Of a stretch of DNA of 41,020 nucleotides, positions 32,877 through 41,020 are shown one piece after another. A program made the position numbers and the translations under genes. Origin of the DNA: Bacteriovorax sp. (GTDB lineage: Bacteria > Bdellovibrionota > Bacteriovoracia > Bacteriovoracales > Bacteriovoracaceae); contig JAQTTZ010000027.1 in NCBI GenBank assembly GCA_028710485.1, positions 1-41,020 on the forward strand, in the 5' to 3' direction. Under the pieces are notes generated by a model. The model was not told the DNA's origin. It saw only the letters and a program-made list of their open reading frames with translations, and did not search any database. Numbering within the stretch: position 1 is the stretch's first letter; each line of letters begins with the position of its first letter.

Positions 32877-33481
32877 CTGACCACCCGCCTTTCCATTTTA
32901 CTCACCGACCAATTGATAAAAAAACCAATCAGAGAAATAAGAACCATATCGACAATCATTAAATCAAATCGCAAATTGAGACGATTGAGTTGAATGGAAT
33001 AGCCAAGGCCTGAACTTCCACTGATCATTTCAGCCGCGATAATCGACATCCATCCCATATTCAGTCCCACACGCAAGCCCGTAAAAACTTGCGGTAAAAT
33101 GGCCGGTAAATAAACCTTCAAAAGCAGTACTCTAAAACTTAACTCAAGAGATCTTGCGACTTTCAAAATCTCAACCTTCACACTTGAAAGTGCTTCATAG
33201 GTATTGGTCGCTACCGCGGGAAAAACTCCGATGAAGACAATGGCCCAAGCAGATTTCTCCCCTATTCCCATGGCTAAAATAACAAAAGGAATCCAGGCGA
33301 TTGGCGGAGGAAACTTGGGAGCGTCTAAAATAAGATTAAAAAGAAAATTTCTTTTTAAGAAATCGGGAAGACTAAAACGAATTAGCCCAAAAAGTATTCC
33401 AATAAAAAAAGCCAGACTTCCCCCGCATAAGACGCGAAAAAAGCTGGCCCATGAATTTTCTAATACTTCTTTTATAATCAT
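32864..33481 (-). CDS. ABC importer permease (SsuC/TauC-like)
   Basis: A 205-aa permease with about five hydrophobic helices and the inner-membrane EAA loop around ILKVARSLELSFRVLLLKVYLPAILPQVFTGLRVG, the ATPase contact. It is shorter than typical SsuC (about 260). It sits between the binding-protein and ATPase genes. Confidence 0.85.
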   Translation of the reverse strand: MIIKEVLENSWASFFRVLCGGSLAFFIGILFGLIRFSLPDFLKRNFLFNLILDAPKFPPPIAWIPFVILAMGIGEKSAWAIVFIGVFPAVATNTYEALSSVKVEILKVARSLELSFRVLLLKVYLPAILPQVFTGLRVGLNMGWMSIIAAEMISGSSGLGYSIQLNRLNLRFDLMIVDMVLISLIGFFINWSVSKMERRVVRWNH

Positions 33482-33489
33482 TTAAGAAA

Positions 33490-34452
33490 TTATTTCACGT
33501 AATCATTGGAAACAAAATCTTTCATATTTATTTTTTTACCCGTGTTTGCAGCAACAAAGTCCGCGCCCTTTTGCATAAGTGCGAAGTCTTCGTCGGAAAA
33601 AGTAACTTTAATATCTTTATCTTTTTTCACTTTCATATTGCTTTCAAGAGAAGCTGCAATCTCAAGCGCTTTAGCGTCTGCTCCATCGAGCTTTGCTTCT
33701 TCCAGGAACCAAACATCTGCTTCAGCTTTATGAGCGCGGTAATAAGCGTAAGCATCCTTCAAGGCCAGGCTGATATTTTTAGCCACTCCCTTATTTTTTT
33801 CTAAAAATTCTTTATTCATCAAAACTAATGAACAAACTTTTCCCGTATCGATGATACGAACCATCCCTCTTGCCTCCATGATGGCCGGTAGTGGATCAAA
33901 TCCACTCAGAGCATTGAACTGGTCCCAAGTCGTAGCTTCTAGGCCAGATTTTTTTATCAATGGCCCATGTTCAGGCATAGCAAGATTGATGAACTTCACG
34001 TCCGTCTTAGGGTCTAGGCCTTTAGACACCAGATTATCTACAATGACTCTCTGAGCCGCGGCTCCAAAAGGCACGCCTACTGTTTTGCCTTTTAATTCCG
34101 TAAGATTTTTAATTGATGATTTTGGTGGAACATAAGTCGCCGTACGGTTGTACATCAGTCTAGAAACCCCTACCCAGCCTTTATCTTTGGAAAAAAGGGC
34201 CGCAGCAGGTTGATCGGCGGTCAAGATAACATCGATGGCCCCAGCAAGAGCAATCTCATTGAGCTCAGGCCCATAGTTTTTTCCAATAAACTCGGCTTCG
34301 AGATTATATTTCTTTAAAATATCTGTATGTTTCCAGATTTGAACTAATTGACCTTGAAGCGCCCAAGGAACTTGCCAGCCAATTCGGATTTTGCTCGCCG
34401 CAAAACTTTCCAAACTCAACCCCATTAGGATTAATCCAATTAAAGGTCTCAT
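33490..34452 (-). CDS. periplasmic substrate-binding protein (NMT1/SsuA-like)
   Basis: A 320-aa binding protein with signal peptide (MRPLIGLILMGLSLESFAA), then the two-lobe fold of the NMT1/THI5/SsuA family: KIRIGWQVPWALQ, LKKYNLEAEF, AGAIDVILTADQPAAALF and LKGKTVGVPFG. It would deliver an aliphatic sulfonate, nitrate or pyrimidine precursor to the permease. First gene of the importer operon; the substrate is not predictable. No TPP-riboswitch-like leader was seen in the short upstream region. Confidence 0.87.
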   Translation of the reverse strand: MRPLIGLILMGLSLESFAASKIRIGWQVPWALQGQLVQIWKHTDILKKYNLEAEFIGKNYGPELNEIALAGAIDVILTADQPAAALFSKDKGWVGVSRLMYNRTATYVPPKSSIKNLTELKGKTVGVPFGAAAQRVIVDNLVSKGLDPKTDVKFINLAMPEHGPLIKKSGLEATTWDQFNALSGFDPLPAIMEARGMVRIIDTGKVCSLVLMNKEFLEKNKGVAKNISLALKDAYAYYRAHKAEADVWFLEEAKLDGADAKALEIAASLESNMKVKKDKDIKVTFSDEDFALMQKGADFVAANTGKKINMKDFVSNDYVK

Positions 34453-34553
34453 CGCTTCTCCCTGTCTCTATATTAATATTATTGTTTTAATAGTTAAAAT
34501 GATCGTTAAATTCATTGGGAGTCGCAACTTCTTTTTTGTATGTTTAAAGTCTC

Positions 34554-34582
34554 TTGTCTTATGGCGAGTGATAGGTTACATT
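34554..34582 (+). promoter_or_regulatory. promoter of rpmB
   Basis: -35 TTGTCT (34554-34559), 17-bp spacer, -10 TACATT (34577-34582), about 40 bases before the bL28 ATG. The same -10 variant and spacing occur in the tRNA-Ala promoter. Confidence 0.55.
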
Positions 34583-34624
34583 AGCCACTCTTTTCATTTA
34601 CAAATTTTTGGATAAGGATTTTTT

Positions 34625-34858
34625 ATGGCACGCACATGTGACTTAACAGGCAAAAAAGGATTAGTGGGCAACAAAGTTTCTCATGCTAACAATAAGACTA
34701 AAACTAAGAAACTAGTAAACCTTCACTCTAAAAAAGTGTTTGATCCAGCTACAAATTCTGTAATCAAATTGAAATTATCTGCTCACGCAATTCGCGTTTT
34801 GGATAAAGTTGGTTCAATTTCAAAATACGTGAAAAAGAACGCTCATCTTTTCGAATAG
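34625..34858 (+). CDS. rpmB: 50S ribosomal protein bL28
   Basis: A 77-aa protein with the bL28 signature: MARTCDLTGKKGLVGNKVSHANNKTK at the start (shown in part), then LHSKKVF and LKLSAHAIRVLDKVGSI. It belongs to the large ribosomal subunit. An AAGGA ribosome site lies upstream and the gene is monocistronic, closed by a strong terminator. The first Cys is kept but a full four-Cys zinc site is absent. Confidence 0.96.
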   Translation: MARTCDLTGKKGLVGNKVSHANNKTKTKKLVNLHSKKVFDPATNSVIKLKLSAHAIRVLDKVGSISKYVKKNAHLFE

Positions 34859-34884
34859 TTTAAAAAATTAAATTTTTTGATATT

Positions 34885-34912
34885 AAAAAGGCTTCGTTCG
34901 CGAAGCCTTTTT
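34885..34912 (+). terminator. intrinsic terminator of rpmB
   Basis: Perfect stem GGCTTCG/CGAAGCC with TTCG tetraloop, flanked by A5 and T5, so it can work in both directions. Confidence 0.9.
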
Positions 34913-34943
34913 ACGTTTATGGACCTCGTCTCATCCTAGACAT

Positions 34944-34969
34944 AAAAAAGGCCTGTATCGCTACAGGCC
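34944..34969 (-). terminator. intrinsic terminator of the subtilase gene
   Basis: Perfect 8-bp stem GGCCTGTA/TACAGGCC with a 4-base loop; read on the minus strand it is followed by T6. It lies 32 bases after the subtilase stop. Confidence 0.88.
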
Positions 34970-35001
34970 CTTTAAGTTATCAGTTTTTTAGAATCAATAA
35001 A

Positions 35002-36657
35002 TTATTGAACTTCGACTGCTACAATTTTAAATCCCCATTTATTGACTGAGCGATCACTTACGAAATTTAATTCAACAGTGTCACCTTCAATAAAGTCAGT
35101 TGTATAATTTTCACCAGTACCACTTACTTTTTCAAGGGTGTTTCCTGCTCTATCAGCAATGCGAACGTAGTCATATCCTGATTCAAGATCAAATTTTTCT
35201 ACTTTTACACGAACGTATTTCGCTCCGTGAAATTGATAAACAGTTTTTACTGCTGAGTTTTCTTTGTATGGATGTTCTGATTCAAAAGCTTGATCTAACT
35301 TAACAGTTCTCCACTGATCATTTTGAGGTCCACTTCTTTCTGGTCTTGTATCAGTTAAAAGATTGTAAGCATCGATGCGAGAAGCTGTTTGTGTTTTTCC
35401 ACGAAGAGCTGTAACTGGAACACCAGTCATTGTTAAGCGCGCTTTCATTACTTCATGAGGAAGTCTTCCTTCTTTTGCAAGTAGAAGTCCAAGCACACCT
35501 GATACATGTGGTGTTGCCATTGAAGTTCCCGACATGATTTCATATCCGCCACCTTTTACAGTAGATAGAATATTATGTCCCGGAGCTGCGATATGAACTG
35601 AGTTTCTTCCGTATGAAGAAAAATAAGCAAGATCATTTTGAGCTGTAAGAGCTGCAACTGAAATTACGTTTGGAGACTCATAACTTGCTGGGTATGAAGG
35701 AGTTGTATCGTTATTAGAAGTGCTGTTTCCAGCTGCTGCTGTAAAAATAATTCCTTTATCACTTGCGCGTTTGATGGCCTCAAATAAAGCTTCCGAACGT
35801 CCGCCTCCACCCCATGAATTTGACATCAAGTCTACATTCAATTCAGTTGCGTAATCGATAGCTTTAACAGCTGATTCCAGTGACCCCGAACCAGTTGAAT
35901 CCAAAAATTTAATTGGAATGATTGTTACTTCGGCCATAACTCCGGCCACACCTACTTTATTATCGTGAATTGCACCAATCGTTCCCGCACAGTGGGTTCC
36001 ATGACCATGATCATCCATTGCGTCTTTTGTATTATTAACAAAATTGAATCCGTGCTCTGAATCTACATTCCCTTTTAAATCGGGGTGAGTGTAGTCAACA
36101 CCTGTATCAATGATTGCGATTCGAACTGCGTGAGATCCACGCGTGATGTCCCATGCCTTAAGAGCATTTACATCTGCCCCTTCTATTCCAGCTTTTCCTT
36201 GAGGTTCATTAGAACCAGTATTTCTGATACCCCATAATTGTCCAAAAGATGGATCATCAGGAGTTGCTGTATTTAAATCAACAAAAGGTGATTTTTCTAA
36301 TTTTTTTGTTATTGCTGACTTCTCTTTTGGCATTACTGCGATTGAGTAAATAAAATTCGGTTCAGCATAAACGACATCAGAATTATTTTTTAATATAGCC
36401 AATGCCGACTGAAGTGATTTGTCACTTTCCACACTTAATACATTTAAACTTTGATAAGTTAGCTTGATCTCTCTCTTGGGGGCAAGACCAAGAGAAGTAA
36501 TGCTTTTGTTTTGGAAAAAGCTTTTAGCATTTATTCCAGGTTTAAATTTAACGATGATTTCACCGGGGACATAGCGGATGACCTCGGCTGCCTTTAGTCC
36601 AGTAGTTATTACTGATCCCATTGCAATAGTGGCCATGCCTAATAGCAATTTGTTCAT
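35002..36657 (-). CDS. secreted subtilisin-like protease with CUB-like C-terminal domain
   Basis: A 551-aa S8 protease. The ATG at 36657 has AGGAGG 7 bases upstream; the longer frame to 36714 is not used. Domains: signal peptide (MNKLLLGMATIAMG...), an I9-type propeptide with PGEIIVKFKPG and VYAEPNF, the catalytic domain with Asp184 (IIDTGVD), His219 (HGHGTHCAGT), oxyanion Asn311 (AAAGN) and Ser379 (SGTSMATPHVSG), and a C-terminal domain (about 446-551) with ESGYDYVRIAD and ELNFVSDRSVNKWGF, which looks like a CUB domain. It would be exported and self-processed. In a predator it could digest prey protein, which is inference. Confidence 0.93.
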   Translation of the reverse strand: MNKLLLGMATIAMGSVITTGLKAAEVIRYVPGEIIVKFKPGINAKSFFQNKSITSLGLAPKREIKLTYQSLNVLSVESDKSLQSALAILKNNSDVVYAEPNFIYSIAVMPKEKSAITKKLEKSPFVDLNTATPDDPSFGQLWGIRNTGSNEPQGKAGIEGADVNALKAWDITRGSHAVRIAIIDTGVDYTHPDLKGNVDSEHGFNFVNNTKDAMDDHGHGTHCAGTIGAIHDNKVGVAGVMAEVTIIPIKFLDSTGSGSLESAVKAIDYATELNVDLMSNSWGGGGRSEALFEAIKRASDKGIIFTAAAGNSTSNNDTTPSYPASYESPNVISVAALTAQNDLAYFSSYGRNSVHIAAPGHNILSTVKGGGYEIMSGTSMATPHVSGVLGLLLAKEGRLPHEVMKARLTMTGVPVTALRGKTQTASRIDAYNLLTDTRPERSGPQNDQWRTVKLDQAFESEHPYKENSAVKTVYQFHGAKYVRVKVEKFDLESGYDYVRIADRAGNTLEKVSGTGENYTTDFIEGDTVELNFVSDRSVNKWGFKIVAVEVQ

Positions 36658-36847
36658 AAATCTCCCTCCTTGGAGTTTGTTTTTTTCAGATTTAGCGCCT
36701 AAATACTCAAGCAAATAAATCAGTTTTTTAACTAAATTGGTCTATTTTCTAGCTTAATCCAGAGCGCCCTTTTGCCCATTCTTTTTACGCAATGGTAAAT
36801 TTTTCCGAAATGTCTTAGCACTTTATTTTTTCTCTAGAATTGAGAGA

Positions 36848-37627
36848 ATGATCTCTATGATACATAACAGTTCGTCAGATCCTGTTCTCATTAAAAAAAT
36901 CTCGCTAAAAATTTGGTCACTACGAGACGAAATAGAAGCGTGCATTCACGAAAAACTTGAAGCTGGAACACCTTCTGAAGGTATGGATTTAATGGAAATC
37001 CGTGCTCAATACACTTCAAAAAATCTTCAAGACAATAATGTTTTAAGTCTTAAGCCAAATGCTGAACTCGATACCGGTGAAGACGAAATGGCCCGTGCCA
37101 TGGCAGAAATTGAGGGATCTGAAGAAAGTACTGAAACTCCAGCGGATCCCCAAGCAGCAATCGAAAACGTTATAGGTCTATCTTCCCCTACTAATATAGT
37201 TAGTATTGATCAGAATATTATCAGCATCAGTTTAGATGCCCCTAATATTCCAGAAGCTAAAATTTCAAAAGGAAAAACAGTTCTATCTGAAATCAGTATG
37301 GATAAAATGTTTTTCTTTTGTAATAAACCCTTCACTGAAGGCCAGTCTATCGTTATTCAGTTTTGTATTCCGAAATCTTTTATTGTTAATGCCGATATCC
37401 TCTACTGCCGTCCTTTTAATTTAAAAAGTAGAATTATTAGCCAAAATAATTTCACTCATCGCGCACTCATTCGCTTTAACTTTTTAAAAGAAGGCGAACG
37501 AGCTCTTCTTAGACAATTTCTTCAATCGATAGAACCTGATATCACCAAAGTTGAAAAGAAAGCTGGCACGGCAAAAGATGCTGGCGATGACTCAGGCTTC
37601 GGCGAGCTGGATGACTTAGGGTTATAA
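36848..37627 (+). CDS. PilZ-like domain protein
   Basis: A 259-aa cytoplasmic protein. The N-terminal third is helical, the middle is acidic and Pro/Glu-rich (linker), and residues about 135-230 look like a PilZ-type beta barrel (SEISMDKMFFF, EGQSIVIQFCIP, NADILYCRPF, HRALIRFNFLKEGERALLRQFL). The canonical RxxxR and D/NxSxxG c-di-GMP-binding motifs are not clear, so it may be degenerate. The C-terminus is acidic. The start overlaps a small hairpin. Confidence 0.5.
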   Translation: MISMIHNSSSDPVLIKKISLKIWSLRDEIEACIHEKLEAGTPSEGMDLMEIRAQYTSKNLQDNNVLSLKPNAELDTGEDEMARAMAEIEGSEESTETPADPQAAIENVIGLSSPTNIVSIDQNIISISLDAPNIPEAKISKGKTVLSEISMDKMFFFCNKPFTEGQSIVIQFCIPKSFIVNADILYCRPFNLKSRIISQNNFTHRALIRFNFLKEGERALLRQFLQSIEPDITKVEKKAGTAKDAGDDSGFGELDDLGL

Positions 37628-37707
37628 AAATCTTTGGGTATACGTAAGCCTTATCATTGATTATTATTAGATTCATAATCTATTGTTATTATGTCCTGAG
37701 GAACACA

Positions 37708-38724
37708 ATGCAAAAGCGTAAATTCGCCTCTAATCTCATCTTGTTTTTATTTTTTGTTTTGGTGAGTTTAGCTGCCCTCTTTTCAGACATATTCCAAAAC
37801 CCCATCAAGACTGGCCTGGAAGTCATCCAGCAAGCAAAACTTTTTACATCAACTGACCTGGCAAAAATGCACCGAATTTCACTTAAAAATAAATCTGGCG
37901 AATATATATTTGAGCGCATTCAAAATAACCAAATCTCACCGTGGCATATGGTTTCCCCACGCGATATTTCAGCCAACTCTCTTTTTATTGAAAAACTCTT
38001 TAATGCCTTAACGACAATTAAGGTAAAAAAAATATTTCCCGATGAAAAAATTAATGCTTCCAATTTTTCAATTGATAAACCTACTTCAACTCTCAATCTT
38101 ATAGATGAGAATGGGAAGGAAATAGTAATAGTACTTGGACTGATGAATACCATTGATAATTCTACTTATTTAAAAATATCTGGTAGAAGTGGAATCTTTC
38201 ACGTTGAAGCTCCTAATGTCTCTTTAGAAAATGCTACGATCCTCGATTTAATTGAATCACAAATTATCTCTATAAATCTAGATACCATTGTGGCCTTCAA
38301 AATATATCGTGGGAATAAAAAGGCCGGTACACCACAGCTGGAAATTAAGAAAAATGGGGGTGACTGGTACGACCGCGAAGGAAATCTTTTATCACGAGAA
38401 AAGATAGATGATTACTTACAGGATCTCTCAAGTTTAAAAAGCAGTTTTATTATTGATAAACAGACTGATTCTCAAAAAAGACAAATCAATAATCTTGCAA
38501 AAAATGCTGAGTATATTGTTTCTATTGAAGATAACAAGGCCAATACAATCGATTATAATATCAGTGGAATAACTAGAGACTTAAGTGATATTGATTTAAA
38601 AAATGAAGAGTATTTTATTGTAACCATTTCCAATAATAGCACTTCATATGTTGTGAAAAAAGAATTCTATGAACTCTTCAATCGCAAATCCGATATTTTA
38701 AAAGCAGTAGTAAAAAAAGATTAA
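37708..38724 (+). CDS. DUF4340-like membrane-anchored protein
   Basis: A 338-aa protein starting at ATG 37708 (GAGGA upstream; the open frame continues to 37657 without a ribosome site). One N-terminal membrane helix (LILFLFFVLVSLAALF) is followed by a beta-rich extracytoplasmic part with repeated blocks such as IFHVEAPNVSL and LEIKKNGGDWYDREGN, in the style of DUF4340 proteins. DUF4340 genes often sit near gliding/ABC (Gld-type) export genes; none is seen here. The 3' end overlaps the convergent HD-GYP gene by 4 bases. Confidence 0.58.
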   Translation: MQKRKFASNLILFLFFVLVSLAALFSDIFQNPIKTGLEVIQQAKLFTSTDLAKMHRISLKNKSGEYIFERIQNNQISPWHMVSPRDISANSLFIEKLFNALTTIKVKKIFPDEKINASNFSIDKPTSTLNLIDENGKEIVIVLGLMNTIDNSTYLKISGRSGIFHVEAPNVSLENATILDLIESQIISINLDTIVAFKIYRGNKKAGTPQLEIKKNGGDWYDREGNLLSREKIDDYLQDLSSLKSSFIIDKQTDSQKRQINNLAKNAEYIVSIEDNKANTIDYNISGITRDLSDIDLKNEEYFIVTISNNSTSYVVKKEFYELFNRKSDILKAVVKKD

Positions 38725-40172
38725 GAAGCTTTTTTCCCACCCACGACTCGTGAGTTTGAAGGTAGGGCCATTTCTTTATGGATTTTTTCAGGATCTACAA
38801 AAACATTGATAAATTTTTCAACCAAAATCGAGTTATAGCGCTTCACTGCCACTTTATCAGTGAGTATCTTGCGAAGAGCATCAATAGGCTGCAATTTATC
38901 ATCTATCATAATATGCACAAAATCATCGGCCAGACCGACAATATTGGCCAGAGTTAATATCTTATTTCCCTTTTTCCCGTAAGGAAATCCCGTTCCATCA
39001 TAAGCTTCATGGTGTTGCAGAATGATCTGTTTCACAGAGTTATTAATCGCTCTAGAACTCTCTATAATCTGCAGTCCCAACGCTGGATGATTTTTAAACA
39101 TTTCAAATTGCTCAGGGCTCATATCCTTTGGTCTTAAATTAATAAATTCTTTTGAAAGAAGTGTCTTTCCAATATCATGAAACATACAGGCCATTGCTGT
39201 CGTTTCAATTGTTGTTTTTGACTGCCACTCAAATTGTTTGATGATTGCCGTTGAATACAACGTCACTAAAAAAGAATGAGCAAAAGCAGTTGGATCAAAA
39301 TTCTGAAATGATTTTAACACTGAAAAAAGATTGGGCTGACTTTCAATTAAGTTATAAACGTTTTCACAAACTTCTCGCCCCTGCTCGATAACCTGAGGTT
39401 TCAGGCCTACCGTAAAGGCTTCTTCTATAAACTTTTCCGAAACATTTTTTAGCTGATTGACTTTGTTATATATAGGGACAGATTTATTATCAATTAATTT
39501 TTTTGCCAGATGATTGTTAAACTGGATAAATTTACGACGGTCGCTATTGTGAAAATAGAGACTATCTATTTTTTTTTCATTTTTATATTTATCAATTCGC
39601 TCTTTTGAAAAGCTATCCCCCGCGTGGAGAATTTTAAGATATTTATCTTCTTTGAGCTTAATATAAATATCGAAAAGTACGGCCTGAGATGAATAAAATT
39701 CGTCAATTTTTATGCTAGAAAAATTCTCATCTGTCGCAGCGACTTCTTGCTCTTCCGAGGTCCCTTCCTTCTTGGTTACGCCCGCCATGAGATCGCCAAG
39801 GGATTGATGCCCTTCCAGTAGATCTTTCAGGTAAGGTAAATCAAAAGGCTTGACCGCCATTTCGGCCACACCTAATTTTTGCAATTTTTCTTCAGACACA
39901 ATGCCATTATCAACCAATTCTTTATTGTCTATAATCACGATCACACGCTGATTGGTGTAGTTTGATTTGATAAACTTTAATACTTGAGTACAAGAATGAT
40001 TTTGAATATCGTAATTCATGATAACAGCGAAAAATTTTTCATTGTAAAGAGAAAGCTGGGCATCACGACCATTGTTGACGATTACCACATCATACATCTG
40101 AGCGATCAGAAATTTCTTGGCGCTAGAGAGCCAAGCTTCATCAGGATCAACTAATAGTATTTTTAAGGCCAA
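38721..40172 (-). CDS. response regulator with HD-GYP phosphodiesterase domain
   Basis: A 483-aa protein. Residues 1-120 are a CheY-like receiver: acidic pocket Asp9 and Asp11, Lys108 in VKPF, but the usual phosphoacceptor position is Asn53 in VIMNYD. Residues about 295-440 are an HD-GYP domain: His301 in the first helix, HDIGK (His334, Asp335), KNHP (His364), and HHEAYDGTGFPYG, where GYP is GFP. The middle is unassigned. HD-GYP proteins hydrolyse c-di-GMP. Start is TTG at 40172, with GGGGA 7 bases upstream; no ATG fits. Confidence 0.82.
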   Translation of the reverse strand: MALKILLVDPDEAWLSSAKKFLIAQMYDVVIVNNGRDAQLSLYNEKFFAVIMNYDIQNHSCTQVLKFIKSNYTNQRVIVIIDNKELVDNGIVSEEKLQKLGVAEMAVKPFDLPYLKDLLEGHQSLGDLMAGVTKKEGTSEEQEVAATDENFSSIKIDEFYSSQAVLFDIYIKLKEDKYLKILHAGDSFSKERIDKYKNEKKIDSLYFHNSDRRKFIQFNNHLAKKLIDNKSVPIYNKVNQLKNVSEKFIEEAFTVGLKPQVIEQGREVCENVYNLIESQPNLFSVLKSFQNFDPTAFAHSFLVTLYSTAIIKQFEWQSKTTIETTAMACMFHDIGKTLLSKEFINLRPKDMSPEQFEMFKNHPALGLQIIESSRAINNSVKQIILQHHEAYDGTGFPYGKKGNKILTLANIVGLADDFVHIMIDDKLQPIDALRKILTDKVAVKRYNSILVEKFINVFVDPEKIHKEMALPSNSRVVGGKKAS

Positions 40173-40244
40173 TCGAAATTCCCCAAATTAGAGATATTCA
40201 AGATAATCTCTATGGAAATTTATCGGGAAAATTTGAAGAAAGCT

Positions 40245-40283
40245 AAAATAAAAAATGGTTGAAAGATCTTCGACTTTTCAACC
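40245..40283 (-). terminator. intrinsic terminator of rpmG
   Basis: Stem GGTTGAAA/TTTTCAACC at 40257-40283, followed on the minus strand by a T-rich run (40256-40245). It lies just after the bL33 stop. Confidence 0.75.
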
Positions 40284-40310
40284 ACTTTAATAAATAAAAG
40301 AGTTCTTAAG

Positions 40311-40490
40311 TTACTTAATTTCTTTATGAATAGTATGACGTCTTAAAAACGGATTATACTTCTTAAGTTCAAGACGATCAGGTGTCGTTTTCTTGTTCTT
40401 AGTCGTAGTATAACGCGAAGGACTTTTGCCTTCTTTTCTTGCTTCTGTACATTCTAGGGTTACAATAACTCTAGCACCTTTTTTAGCCAC
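40311..40490 (-). CDS. rpmG: 50S ribosomal protein bL33 (GTG start)
   Basis: A 59-aa protein starting at GTG 40490, with GGAGG 6 bases upstream. The product begins (M)[17 protein letters not shown] and ends [16 protein letters not shown], the full bL33 pattern. It has a single Cys, so it is a zinc-free form. Monocistronic with its own terminator. Confidence 0.95.
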   Translation of the reverse strand: MAKKGARVIVTLECTEARKEGKSPSRYTTTKNKKTTPDRLELKKYNPFLRRHTIHKEIK

Positions 40491-40599
40491 AACATGCCTC
40501 CACGAAGGAAATTTATCAGAAGCTATAATTACCTGTTTCTCATTGGCATGACAACCAAAAATTGCTAAACCTTAAAAAAAAATTTGGAAAAAACTATAA

Positions 40600-40893
40600 A
40601 TGACGAAATTACAAAAAATAAATACCGAAAATTGGACTTCTGCCCACTTCTACTCGGCCCCCTTGAGAGCTTTTGTCTCGTTAGGAGCAGCTCCGATTGA
40701 AAATAGCGATGAAGTCGAAATACAATACTTGGTCACATTAACCGACAAAGACTATCAAGAGCTCTTTCAGAGTATTCATCAAGACCTGAATATTGCGCTT
40801 GAGCTACTAAATGAAAAATATGGGCACTGGGAGCTTCAAGATGCCCTAAACAAGACTGATGGCGATGGATGTTCGAGCTGTGCTGCCCATTAA
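40600..40893 (+). CDS. small protein with C-terminal CSSC, unknown
   Basis: A 97-aa cytoplasmic protein, mixed alpha/beta, ending in DGDGCSSCAAH, which could bind metal or form a redox pair. No signal peptide. Divergent from rpmG and upstream of rpmE on the same strand, separated by a good promoter. No family recognised; the ribosome site is weak. Confidence 0.6.
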   Translation: MTKLQKINTENWTSAHFYSAPLRAFVSLGAAPIENSDEVEIQYLVTLTDKDYQELFQSIHQDLNIALELLNEKYGHWELQDALNKTDGDGCSSCAAH

Positions 40894-40910
40894 GCAACTG
40901 GCCAGACATC

Positions 40911-40939
40911 TTGACTTAAGCGCTTAAATTAGTTATAAA
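40911..40939 (+). promoter_or_regulatory. promoter of rpmE
   Basis: -35 TTGACT (40911-40916), 17-bp spacer, -10 TATAAA (40934-40939), about 60 bases before the ATG at 41000. Near-consensus boxes at ideal spacing. Confidence 0.7.
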
Positions 40940-40999
40940 TCACACTCAAATAAACCTGTTACTGTATACAAAGCAGTAATACGCAATCTAGAGGTCCAT

Positions 41000-41020
41000 A
41001 TGAAAGAAGGAATCCACCCA
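41000..41020 (+). CDS. rpmE: 50S ribosomal protein bL31, 5' end only
   Basis: The window ends after seven codons, MKEGIHP, the highly conserved start of bL31. A GAGG ribosome site precedes the ATG, and a strong promoter lies upstream. The zinc status cannot be seen. Confidence 0.85.

Noticed and set aside
33204..33485. 93-codon plus-strand frame opposite the ABC permease
   Set aside because: Antisense shadow of a clear permease gene with no start signal.

Overview
The window is AT-rich bacterial DNA in two unlike halves. Positions 1 to about 18,530 are a composite accessory island ending at a tRNA-Ala gene. From about 18,700 onward the DNA looks like ordinary chromosome, with ribosomal proteins bL28, bL33 and the first codons of bL31, a MacAB/TolC-type exporter, an HD-GYP regulator, a PilZ-like protein and a secreted subtilase. 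Small secreted proteins, HD-GYP/PilZ signalling, a DUF4340-type protein and low GC are compatible with a Bacteriovorax/Bdellovibrio-like predator. That placement is inference; no rRNA or other phylogenetic marker was analysed.

Island, left to right. (1) An HNH nuclease cut by the window edge, followed by a CHAT/caspase-like protease (2-1424). (2) A three-gene minus-strand restriction-modification-like operon: a methyltransferase-like protein without a visible NPPY motif, an NPPY adenine methyltransferase, and an SF2 helicase with a GIY-YIG/T5orf172-like N-terminus (6138-1466). (3) A ribbon-helix-helix regulator divergent from a five-gene module: Cas4-like/DUF2779 nuclease, a 51-aa basic protein, an SF2 helicase, an Xis-like HTH protein and a tyrosine integrase (6437-11880). 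A terminator and a cluster of CGTGCA repeats that may be an integrase-binding or attachment region follow. (4) A passenger segment (HTH regulator, 39-aa lipoprotein, secreted protein) lying between a decayed and an intact copy of the same serine-recombinase 3' end (12.68-14.31 kb). (5) Two back-to-back large serine recombinases, one preceded by a zinc-ribbon protein and the other by a second RHH protein, around a control region with three GGGGYACA repeats exactly 15 bp apart. The right-hand recombinase reading frame runs without a stop through the antisense of tRNA-Ala(GGC), so the island edge is probably in or beside that tRNA.

Chromosomal half. A HAD 5'-nucleotidase and a deacetylase-fold protein converge with overlapping 3' ends. 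A small secreted protein and an aldo/keto reductase face a tightly overlapping seven-gene operon: TolC-like protein, lipoprotein adaptor, ABC ATPase, MacB-type permease, nucleoside-phosphorylase-like protein, spore-photoproduct-lyase-family radical SAM protein and 2OG-Fe(II) oxygenase. Then come a membrane-anchored phosphodiesterase, an SBF-family transporter, an NMT1/SsuA-type ABC importer, rpmB, a subtilase with a CUB-like tail, PilZ-like and DUF4340-like proteins, a response regulator/HD-GYP protein whose receiver appears to lack the phospho-Asp, rpmG, a small unknown protein and the start of rpmE.

The parts most worth following up are the CHAT/HNH pair, the GIY-YIG helicase with two methyltransferases, the nuclease/helicase/integrase module with its clean divergent control region, the dual-recombinase unit at the tRNA, and the fusion of an exporter operon with radical SAM and 2OG-oxygenase genes.
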